DNA of 64,000 bases from JBBSBL01 sp038251325 (GTDB taxonomy: Bacteria > Actinomycetota > Thermoleophilia > Solirubrobacterales > Solirubrobacteraceae), in the NCBI GenBank assembly GCA_038251325.1, contig JBBSBL010000007.1, positions 1 through 64,000 on the forward strand, read 5' to 3'. Below are positions 42,629 to 49,484 of this stretch, piece after piece. Below the pieces are notes generated by a model, which saw only the letters and a program-made list of their open reading frames with translations, had not been told where the DNA came from and searched no databases. Numbering within the stretch: the first letter of the stretch is position 1; the number at the start of each line of letters is the position of its first letter. The translations under genes were made by a program, and so were the position numbers.

Positions 42629-43221
42629 GTCGACACCCCCGCGGCCTCGGCGGAGCCGCGGAGCTTCTGCAGCCCCAGCCGCATCCGGCCCTTGACGGTT
42701 CCCACCGGCATCTCGAGCATCCCGGCGATCTCCGTATGGGTGAATCCGCCGAAGTAGGCGAGCTCGATCACCTTGCGCTGCTCGGCCGGCAGGTCCTCGA
42801 GCATGCCCCGCACCGCGCGGGCCTCGTCGCGCCGGGCCACCTCGGCGTCGGTCCGGTCGCCGGACTCGAAGCGCTCCTCGATGCCCTCGTCGCTCGCCCG
42901 GATCCGGTCGCGGACCACGGCGCGGCGCAGTGCGTCGATCGCGCGGTTGTGGACGATGCCGAGCACCCAGGTACGCACGCTTCCACGCATGCGGTCGTAT
43001 CGACCGCCGCTGCGCCAGATGTTGAGAAACGCCTCCTGGACGACGTCCTCGGCCTGCGCCCGGGCGCCGCACATCCGGTAGGCGAGGGAGAAGGCACTGC
43101 CGGAGTGGCGGTCGTAGACGACCTCGAAGGCCCGCGCGTCACCCTTCTGCACGAGCTGCATGAGCTCCTCGTCGGCGAGCCGCTCGAGGCCGCCCGGGTC
43201 GCTGCCGGTCCGCCGAGTCAT
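42625..43221 (-). CDS. ECF sigma factor (SigK-like), partner of the RskA-like protein
   Basis: A 198-residue extracytoplasmic-function sigma factor. Region 2 is seen in AFEVVYDRHSGSAFSLAYRM and AEDVVQEAFLNIWRSG; region 4 has LPAEQRKVIELAYFGGFTH and the helix-turn-helix EIAGMLEMPVGTVKGRM. It would direct transcription of envelope-stress genes. The ATG at 43219-43221 is used; a TATACG-like -10 is visible just upstream on the minus strand, but no paired -35. Confidence 0.92.
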   Translation of the reverse strand: MTRRTGSDPGGLERLADEELMQLVQKGDARAFEVVYDRHSGSAFSLAYRMCGARAQAEDVVQEAFLNIWRSGGRYDRMRGSVRTWVLGIVHNRAIDALRRAVVRDRIRASDEGIEERFESGDRTDAEVARRDEARAVRGMLEDLPAEQRKVIELAYFGGFTHTEIAGMLEMPVGTVKGRMRLGLQKLRGSAEAAGVST

Positions 43222-43268
43222 CGAGTCGTATAACGCCGCCGATCCACGCGCGGATCAGCCGTCGCGGC

Positions 43269-43565
43269 TCACCAGCCCCGACGGCTGTCTCGCAGCAGCT
43301 TCCCCGCCTCGTCGGCCACCTCGCGCAAAGCCCGCTCGGCGGCGCCCGCCCCGACGCTGACCGCGGCGGCCGCGGCCGGGCGCGCCCAGTTGCGCGGGTC
43401 GCGCATCGCCGCCAGCTCCCACGACTCGAGCTCCTCGGCCGCCGCCTCGGTGAGCTGGACAAGATGGTCCTCGAGGCGCTGGGCGAGGTCCTCGGGCGGC
43501 TCGACCGGGGCGAGCGCGCGGCGCAGGAGATCCTCGAAGTCGGCGGTGGTCTCGCGGCTGCTCAT
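43269..43565 (-). CDS. Hypothetical protein coupled to an ECF sigma factor
   Basis: A 98-residue soluble protein (MSSRETTADFEDLLRRAL, then a helix-rich middle with LAQRLEDHLVQLTEAAAEELESWELAAM). The middle Ala-rich stretch (ARPAAAAAVSVGAG) might be a short hydrophobic helix. The ATG overlaps the stop of the second ECF sigma gene (ATGA), which points to a regulatory partner such as an anti-sigma, but no ZAS motif is present. Confidence 0.55.
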   Translation of the reverse strand: MSSRETTADFEDLLRRALAPVEPPEDLAQRLEDHLVQLTEAAAEELESWELAAMRDPRNWARPAAAAAVSVGAGAAERALREVADEAGKLLRDSRRGW

Positions 43566-44101
43566 GCCGCCTTCTCCTCGACGATGCCCTCGAGCTGGCG
43601 GATCGCGCGGTGGATCAGCACCTTCGTCGCGCCGTCGGAGCGGCCGAGAGCGCGCGCGATCTCCCGGTTGTCCATGTCGAGCGCGAAGCGCATGATCAGC
43701 GCCTCACGCCGATCGTTGGGCAGCTGCTGGACGCCGGCGAGCACGTTGCGGAGCTCCTCGCGGCCCTCGACGAGCGATTCCGTGGTGTGCAGCTCGCCGA
43801 TCGTGCCCGCGTCCTCGAGGTTCGTCTGCGGCTTCCGGGCGCGGTCGCGGTAGTAGTTCGCCGCCAGGTTGTGGGCGATGCGGATGAGCCACGGCCGCAG
43901 CGGGCGCCCGTTCGACTCCCGCTGAGCCCGGGCGAAGTGGCGGTAGGCCTGGAGGAACGTCTGCTCGGTGAGGTCCTCGGCGTCGTGGTGGTTGCCGACG
44001 CGGTAGTAGGAGTAGCTGTAGACGTCGCGCAGGTGCGCGCGGTACAAGTCGGAGAAGTCGCGGTCGAGCTCCGCCTTTGCCTCGGGTGCCAGATCCTCCA
44101 C
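43562..44101 (-). CDS. Second ECF-type sigma factor
   Basis: A 179-residue sigma factor. Region 2: DRDFSDLYRAHLRDVYSYSYYRVGNHHDAEDLTEQTF; region 4: LPNDRREALIMRFALDMDNREIARALGRSDGATKVLIHRA. Its match to ECF sigma proteins with short linkers is good. The GTG at 44099-44101 is used. The small protein at 43269 overlaps it, and the PlsC-GpsA fusion gene precedes it by 17 bases on the same strand. Confidence 0.88.
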   Translation of the reverse strand: MEDLAPEAKAELDRDFSDLYRAHLRDVYSYSYYRVGNHHDAEDLTEQTFLQAYRHFARAQRESNGRPLRPWLIRIAHNLAANYYRDRARKPQTNLEDAGTIGELHTTESLVEGREELRNVLAGVQQLPNDRREALIMRFALDMDNREIARALGRSDGATKVLIHRAIRQLEGIVEEKAA

Positions 44102-44118
44102 CGCACGGCAGCCTACCC

Positions 44119-45711
44119 CTAGGCCGCCGCGCGAACCCGGCTGCGACCGCGGGCGGGACGGGTGATCCCCGCCGCCCACTCGTCCGCCTCGACGCGGCCG
44201 GCGACGAGGTCGGCCAGGCCGATGACGGCCGGCGCGGGAAGCTCGGCCTCGGCGAGCAGGCCGGCGAGCAGCGGCACGGCGTCGAGCGCCTCGGCGGCCG
44301 GGCGATCGGCGGCGAGGACGGTGGCGACGAGATCTCCGGTCCCGGCGAGCCCGGCGAACGTCTCCGGCCGCCCGCCGCAGGCGCGGCTGTAGGCCGCGAG
44401 CTCGGAGAAGACCTTCCCTGCCGCCGCACCCGCGGCGTTCGGGCCGGTGGGGGCCGCCGCGGCCGCGGCGAGGCTCGCGGCGCTGCTCGCCACCCCGGCG
44501 AGCTCGACCCCGACGAGGTCGCTCGTCTCGTGGACGTCGCAGCCGGCCGCGGCCAGGACGTCGGCGAAGCGGCGGACGGCCGTCCGGTCCTCGCCGGCGA
44601 GGACGAGCGAGGCGCCGTGGCCGAGGAGGTCGGCGGGTTGGGCGGGACCGGCCAGCGCGAGTGTCGCGGCGCCGGGCAGCCGCTCGGCGACGGCCGCCGA
44701 GGGCCGCGTGCCGTGCGGCGCCACGAGGCCCTGCGCGGTGGCGAGCACCGCCAGGTCGGGCCGCGCTCGCGGCGCGTGCTCGGCGAGGGCAGCCGGGAGC
44801 TCGCGGCTCGGGACCGCGAGGACGAGGAGGTCGGCGGCGGCGAGGTCGAGCTCGGCGGCGAGGACGACGTCGAGGTCGTGCGGGAGGGGCACCCCCGGCA
44901 GCCGCGCCGTGTTCTCCCCGGCGGCGGAGAGGGCCGCCGCCTGTTCGGCGGTGCGGCAGCCGAGCTGGACGCGCAGGCCCGCGCGCGCGAGCGCGACGGC
45001 CAGGCCGGTCCCCAGGGCGCCGGCGCCCACCACCGCGGCGCGCCGGTGCGGGGTGACCCCACCGAGCCACTCCCACTGGAGCTCGACGCACGGCCAGATC
45101 CGGTCGGTGACGGCCTGCGCGAGTTGGGGCGAGGCCGCCTCCACCTGCGGGAAGGTGAGTGGGCGGCCGACGCGGATGCGGACCTTGTGCGGCCGGATGC
45201 GCCAGCCGCGGTGCACCGCCTCGCTCCCGATGACCGACACCGGGACCACGGGCGCGCCGGTCTCGAGCGCGAGGCGCCCGACCCCGCGCCGGGCGGCACG
45301 CAGCGGGCCGGGCCGAACGCGCGTGCCCTCGGGGAAGATCACCACGCAGTCGCCGCGGTCGAGGATCGCCTTCGCCGTCGCGACCATGTCGCCGTCGCCG
45401 GTCCCGCGGGCGACGGGGAACGCGCCGAGCGAGCCGAGGAACCAGCCGACCATCCGATGGCGGAAGAGCTCCTCCTTGGCCACGTAGTAGACCGGGCGGC
45501 GCAGGCACGAGCCGATCACGAACGGGTCGAGGAAGGACCGGTGGTTGGCCGCGAGGATCACGGGGCCGTCCTGCGGGATGTGCTCGCGCCCGATCCGGCT
45601 GAGGCGGAAGTACAGGTGGAAGAAGGGCTGGAAGACCGCGCGGACGAGCCAGTAGAGGATCGGGTTCACTCCGCGCTCGCGGGCGCGGCGATGGTGCACG
45701 GCGAGGTCCAT
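44119..45711 (-). CDS. PlsC acyltransferase fused to a GpsA-like domain
   Basis: A 530-residue fusion. Residues about 15-230 are a 1-acyl-glycerol-3-phosphate acyltransferase with the HX4D motif NHRSFLDP and FPEGTR. From about residue 235 a glycerol-3-phosphate dehydrogenase (GpsA)-like part follows: GAGALGTGLA (NAD site), then LVLAVPS and CGGRPETFAGLAGTGDLV. Compared with true GpsA, the catalytic lysine places seem replaced: TAQGLV where SKGxE is expected, and ELAGVASSA where ELxGxxKN is expected. The second domain may bind substrate or NAD without catalysis. ATG at 45709-45711 is used; a GTG at 45724-45726 is possible. Confidence 0.82.
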   Translation of the reverse strand: MDLAVHHRRARERGVNPILYWLVRAVFQPFFHLYFRLSRIGREHIPQDGPVILAANHRSFLDPFVIGSCLRRPVYYVAKEELFRHRMVGWFLGSLGAFPVARGTGDGDMVATAKAILDRGDCVVIFPEGTRVRPGPLRAARRGVGRLALETGAPVVPVSVIGSEAVHRGWRIRPHKVRIRVGRPLTFPQVEAASPQLAQAVTDRIWPCVELQWEWLGGVTPHRRAAVVGAGALGTGLAVALARAGLRVQLGCRTAEQAAALSAAGENTARLPGVPLPHDLDVVLAAELDLAAADLLVLAVPSRELPAALAEHAPRARPDLAVLATAQGLVAPHGTRPSAAVAERLPGAATLALAGPAQPADLLGHGASLVLAGEDRTAVRRFADVLAAAGCDVHETSDLVGVELAGVASSAASLAAAAAAPTGPNAAGAAAGKVFSELAAYSRACGGRPETFAGLAGTGDLVATVLAADRPAAEALDAVPLLAGLLAEAELPAPAVIGLADLVAGRVEADEWAAGITRPARGRSRVRAAA

Positions 45712-45758
45712 GCCCGGAGTACCCACGGCTCGCGCGCGCGTTACAGTGCGACGGACCG

Positions 45759-46298
45759 ATGGCTCTGGACGGGACGAGAACGCTGCGCGGGGCGTTGGCC
45801 GGCGCGGCCGCCGCGACGGCGTGGATCGCGGTGCAGCCGCTCGACAAGCGTCTGTTCGCGAGCCGCTACGACGACGTCGAGCTCCTCGGCAAGCTCGCCA
45901 CGCGCGGGCCGGCCTGGCCCGCGGCGGGGACGGCGATCCACCTCGGCAACGGGGCGCTCTTCGGCGCCGTGTACGCGAACGTCGCGCCGCTGATGCCGGT
46001 CCCGCCGGCCGCCCGCGGTCCGCTCTTCGCGCTCGCCGAGCACGTCGCGCTGTGGCCCGCCGGCCGGCTGTCCGATGCGTTCCACCCCGCGCGCGAGGAG
46101 TTGCCCGTGCTCACCGGCAACGCCCGGGCGTGGGCGCAGGCGGCGTTCCGCCACGCGCTCTTCGGGTTCGTCCTCGGCGAGCTCGAGCGCCGGCTGAACG
46201 ACGAGCCCGAGCCCGAGCTGCCGGACGTCGAGGCGCCGTACTCCTCCAACGGGCACGGCAGCCTCGAGCACGCGGTCTCCGCCGAGCCGACCGCGTAG
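45759..46298 (+). CDS. Hypothetical membrane-associated protein
   Basis: A 179-residue protein with hydrophobic stretches at about residues 8-25, 58-78 and 85-100 and an acidic C-terminus (DEPEPELPDVEAPY). It resembles YagU/DUF1440-like inner membrane proteins only faintly. The ATG at 45759 is divergent from the PlsC-GpsA gene by 47 bases. Function unknown. Confidence 0.6.
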   Translation: MALDGTRTLRGALAGAAAATAWIAVQPLDKRLFASRYDDVELLGKLATRGPAWPAAGTAIHLGNGALFGAVYANVAPLMPVPPAARGPLFALAEHVALWPAGRLSDAFHPAREELPVLTGNARAWAQAAFRHALFGFVLGELERRLNDEPEPELPDVEAPYSSNGHGSLEHAVSAEPTA

Positions 46299-46325
46299 CC
46301 GGCTCCCGACCCGGTCTCGCCGACG

Positions 46326-47273
46326 GTGAGCGCCCGCGTCCTCATCACCGGCGCGTCCGGGTTTCTCGGCGGCCACCTCGCGCGAGCGTGCGCGGCGGGC
46401 GGCGACGCGGTCGTGGGGCTCTCCCGCTCGGGCCGTGTCCCGGCGGACGGCGGCGCGGGCATGGCGGTCGATCTACTCGACGCGGGCGCGGCGCGGGCCG
46501 CCGTCCGCGACGCCCGCCCCGACGTGGTCCACCACCTTGCCGCGCTCGCCTCGACGGGGCGCTCGTGGGAGGACCCCGAGCGCTGCCTGGCCGACAACCT
46601 GCGCTCGACCTGGAGCCTCCTCGACGCGGTGCGCGCGGAGGCGCCCGGCGCGCGCGTGCTGATCGCCGCCTCGGGCGAGGGCTACGGGCCGCCGGCGCGG
46701 CTGCCGGTGGACGAGTCGGCGCCGTTGCGGCCCCAGTCCCCGTACGCCGTCGCCAAGGTGACGAGCGACCTGCTCGGCGGTTTCTTCGCCGACGCGCACG
46801 GCCTGAGCGTGGTACGCGCCCGCGCCTTCAACTCGGCGGGACCGGGCCAGCCCGACACCTTCCTCGTCGGCTCGCTGACCCGGCAGGCGGCGGCGGGGGT
46901 CCTGGCCGGCGACGACCCCGTGCGGGTCTCCGGCGGCGCGCCGGACGTGCGGCGCGACTTCACCGACGTGCGCGACGTCGTCCGGGCCTTCCGGGCCCTC
47001 GCCGGCGGCGGGGTCGAGCCCGGCGCCTACAACGTGGCGAGCGGCCGGCCGGCGAGCGCGCGCGACGTCGCGTCGGTCCTCGAGGAGCTCGTCGCCCCGG
47101 CGCGACTCGTTCACGACGTCGACCCGGCGCTGGTGCGTCCGCACGAGACGCCCGAGGTCGTCGGGTCCGCCGAGCGGCTGCACGCGGCCACTGGCTGGGC
47201 ACCGGAGATCCCCTTCGAGCAGACGGTCGCCGACGGCTTCGCCTGGTGGCGGGAGCGCCTGGGGTCGGAGTAG
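46326..47273 (+). CDS. NAD-dependent sugar epimerase/dehydratase (extended SDR)
   Basis: A 315-residue extended short-chain dehydrogenase. The NAD loop is LITGASGFLGGHLA; the catalytic YxxxK is SPYAVAK, with GEGYG nearby; RRDFTDVRDVVRA and YNVASGRPAS are typical of GDP-mannose 4,6-dehydratase or UDP-glucose 4-epimerase types. It probably acts on a nucleotide sugar, but the substrate cannot be fixed. The GTG at 46326 lies 27 bases after the preceding gene. Confidence 0.86.
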   Translation: MSARVLITGASGFLGGHLARACAAGGDAVVGLSRSGRVPADGGAGMAVDLLDAGAARAAVRDARPDVVHHLAALASTGRSWEDPERCLADNLRSTWSLLDAVRAEAPGARVLIAASGEGYGPPARLPVDESAPLRPQSPYAVAKVTSDLLGGFFADAHGLSVVRARAFNSAGPGQPDTFLVGSLTRQAAAGVLAGDDPVRVSGGAPDVRRDFTDVRDVVRAFRALAGGGVEPGAYNVASGRPASARDVASVLEELVAPARLVHDVDPALVRPHETPEVVGSAERLHAATGWAPEIPFEQTVADGFAWWRERLGSE

Positions 47274-47427
47274 GGGCTCGGCGACCCGTCGTCCCGGGAC
47301 GGGTTTCTTCGTTCCGTCCCGGCTGGGACACCTCCTGCGTGCCCCAGCCGGGACAGGTTGGACCGAGCCCCCCACTCCCGCGCGCGACGCGCGGTTTCGC
47401 AGTCGCCGACGTAGACTCGTCGCCGGC

Positions 47428-47501
47428 GCCGGAGTAGCTCAGCTGGCCAGAGCAGCCGCCTTGTAAGCGGCAGGTCGCGGGTTCGAATCCCGCCTCCGGC
47501 T
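47428..47501 (+). tRNA. tRNA-Thr (anticodon TGT)
   Basis: A 74-base cloverleaf: acceptor GCCGGAG pairs with CTCCGGC, the D arm has AGCTCAGCTGG, the anticodon stem GCCGC/GCGGC holds the loop CTTGTAA (anticodon TGT, reading ACA threonine codons), and the T arm is CGGGTTCGAATCCCG. Discriminator base T at 47501; CCA is not encoded. Confidence 0.95.
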
Positions 47502-47515
47502 CTCTTCTCTCTCTC

Positions 47516-47752
47516 TCACTTGTCTCTGTCTGGCTGACTCCGCAGTATCCCGACGGAGTCCAACTGGACCCGTTCCGCGGCTGAAGGATCGCCGACCACG
47601 TCACGGACCGCCGCGGCCACACGGTCGTACAGCTGCGGCACGACCTCACTGACGCCGCGGCCGCGAATGTGGCCCGATGCGGGCGGTGCCGCGACGCAAC
47701 CTCGCCACCGGCCCGACGCTACTACCGTTCCCTTCTCCACCGTGAGCACCAC
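47516..47752 (-). CDS. Possible small protein near tRNA-Thr
   Basis: A 78-residue open frame (VLTVEKGTVVASGRWRGCV, later QLYDRVAAAVRDVVGDPSAA and DSVGILRSQPDRDK). The second half reads like a natural helix-rich protein, the first half does not. No family is recognised. It is the only candidate gene in the 312 bases between the tRNA and the NmrA-like gene and could also be a fragment. Confidence 0.3.
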   Translation of the reverse strand: MVLTVEKGTVVASGRWRGCVAAPPASGHIRGRGVSEVVPQLYDRVAAAVRDVVGDPSAAERVQLDSVGILRSQPDRDK

Positions 47753-47813
47753 GTGGTCCGGCGCGACGATCCTCCCGGCGCGTGCCCGCGGCTCCGTGCG
47801 GGCCGCGACGCCC

Positions 47814-48671
47814 TCATCCCGCGAACCGCTCCGCGTTCTCCCCCAGCCACTGCTCGACGGTTACCGGCGCCTCGCCGGTAAGCGCCGCGTAGTCGCCGGT
47901 CACGAGATCGGCGTCGCCGCGGCGGAAGGCGCGCATGTGGAGGATCACGCCCATCTCCGCCTGCTCGCGGGTCATGCCCTGCTGGGTGAGCAGCCCGGCG
48001 AAGTCGTCCTCGGGGAGATCGTTGTAGGCCAGCGGCCGCCCGAACGCCGCGGTCATGCGCTCGGCCACCTCCGCGAGGCTCAGCGCCTCCGGGCCCGTGA
48101 TCGCGTACTCCCGCCCGGCGTGGCCGTCGGTGGTCAGCACGACGGCGCCCGCGCGCCCGCCGTCGTCGGCGGCGACGAACGCCGCCCGGCCCTCCCCGGC
48201 GCAGCCCCACATGGCGCCGGTCGCCGCGATCGCTCCCGCCTGACCGAGGAAGTTCGTCTCCATCACCGTCTGGGGCGAGAGCAGCGTCCACTCCAGGCCG
48301 GAGGAGCGCAGCGCGTCGATGCCCTGCCGATGGAGCGCGTCGAGGGCGTCGCCCCGGTGGCGCACCGCGCCGTAGAGCTTCACGACGTGCCGCACCCCGG
48401 CCTCCCGCGCGGCGGCGACGAACGCCGTCTCGCGCGCGGCGATTCGCTCGTCCATCGGCGTCACGAGGAAGGCCCGCTCGACGCCCGCCAACGCCGCCGC
48501 GACGGTCTCCGGGCGGTCCAGGTCGCCTACGGCGAGCTCGATCCCGGCCTCGGCGAGGCCCTCGGCCTTCGCCCGGTCGCGCACGAGCACGCGGACCTGC
48601 GCGCCGCGGGCCCGCGCCTGGCGCGCGACCCGCGAGCCGAACATCCCGGTCGCGCCGGTGACGAGGATCAT
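47814..48671 (-). CDS. NmrA/QorB-like NAD(P)-binding protein
   Basis: A 285-residue atypical short-chain dehydrogenase. It starts MILVTGATGMFGSRVARQA (Rossmann) and has AVGDLDRPETVAAALAGVERAFLV, then SSGLEWTLLSPQTVMETNF and DLVTGDYAALTGEAPVTVEQWL, as in QorB and NmrA-like redox sensors or quinone reductases. The ATG at 48669-48671 is used, divergent from the DedA-like gene by 30 bases. Confidence 0.85.
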   Translation of the reverse strand: MILVTGATGMFGSRVARQARARGAQVRVLVRDRAKAEGLAEAGIELAVGDLDRPETVAAALAGVERAFLVTPMDERIAARETAFVAAAREAGVRHVVKLYGAVRHRGDALDALHRQGIDALRSSGLEWTLLSPQTVMETNFLGQAGAIAATGAMWGCAGEGRAAFVAADDGGRAGAVVLTTDGHAGREYAITGPEALSLAEVAERMTAAFGRPLAYNDLPEDDFAGLLTQQGMTREQAEMGVILHMRAFRRGDADLVTGDYAALTGEAPVTVEQWLGENAERFAG

Positions 48672-48701
48672 CGGCCGAGCAGCCTACCCGCGTACCCTCT
48701 G

Positions 48702-49262
48702 GTGGTGAGCCTCGCCGCCTACGCCGCCCTCTTCGCGCTCGCCGCGGTGAGCTGGATCGGAGTGCCCGGCACTGGCGAGTCGGCGCTCATCGCGGCCGGC
48801 ATCGTGGCCAGCCGCGAGGACGTGGTGCTCCCGCCCGTGCTCCTCTGCGCGCTCGCGGGCGGGATCATCGGCGGCCAGCTCGGCTACCTCATCGGCCGGC
48901 GCGGTGGCCGGCGCGTGCTCGCCGCGGACGGGCCGCTGGCCGGGCAGCGGCGCGCCGCCCTGCGGCGCGGCGAGGCGCTCTTTGCCAGCCATCGGCGGAT
49001 CGCGGCGCTCCTGGCCCCGACGTGGGTCTCGGGCGTGACCCGTCTGCCCTGGCAGACCTTCGTCATCTGGAACGCGGTCTCCGCCGCGACCTGGGCGCTC
49101 GTCGTCGGGCTCGGCGCCTTCTTCCTCGGCCCGCGCATCCAGGACGTGCTCGACACCTTCGACGACTCGAGCGCGCTGATCGTCGCCGGCGGGGTGGCCA
49201 CCGCGCTCGCCGTCTGGGTCTGGCGCCACGCCCGGCGCCGTGCGCCGAGCGCCGCGGAGTGA
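48702..49262 (+). CDS. DedA/SNARE-associated family membrane protein
   Basis: A 186-residue membrane protein with about four hydrophobic segments. GVPGTGESALIAAGIVAS, then GGIIGGQLGYLIGRRGGRRVL and RIAALLAPTWVSGVTRLPWQTFVIWNAVSA are DedA features (Gly-rich loops and the Arg/Pro turn). These proteins take part in lipid flipping and membrane homeostasis. GTG at 48702 or 48705. Confidence 0.8.
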   Translation: MVSLAAYAALFALAAVSWIGVPGTGESALIAAGIVASREDVVLPPVLLCALAGGIIGGQLGYLIGRRGGRRVLAADGPLAGQRRAALRRGEALFASHRRIAALLAPTWVSGVTRLPWQTFVIWNAVSAATWALVVGLGAFFLGPRIQDVLDTFDDSSALIVAGGVATALAVWVWRHARRRAPSAAE

Positions 49263-49277
49263 GCGGCCGCCGGCGAG

Positions 49278-49436
49278 CTACTCGAGGTAGCCCTCGTCGC
49301 GGAGCCGGTTGTTCTCCTGCCGCTCCGCGGCGGCCTGCGCCGCGCTGTAGGCGATCAGCGCGTTGGCGATCAGCCCGATCCCGAGGAAGGTCACGAGCAG
49401 CCCGAAGCTGAAGTCGAAGGCGATACTGGCGAGCAT
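49278..49436 (-). CDS. 52-residue single-pass membrane protein
   Basis: A short gene starting MLASIAFDFSFGLLVTFLG, with one hydrophobic helix (about residues 5-30) and a charged helical tail ending RQENNRLRDEGYLE. The composition (a smooth membrane helix, then amphipathic charged residues) is unlike a chance frame. It fills the gap between the convergent DedA gene and the divergent ligD. Family unknown. Confidence 0.55.
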   Translation of the reverse strand: MLASIAFDFSFGLLVTFLGIGLIANALIAYSAAQAAAERQENNRLRDEGYLE

Positions 49437-49484
49437 GCGCCGGGAACCCTACCCCCCGGGCCGACGGCCCGCACGCCCGATCCG

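Noticed and set aside
47428..47813. tRNA-Thr as an integration site
   Set aside because: No integrase, no repeated tRNA 3' end and no change in base composition downstream were seen.
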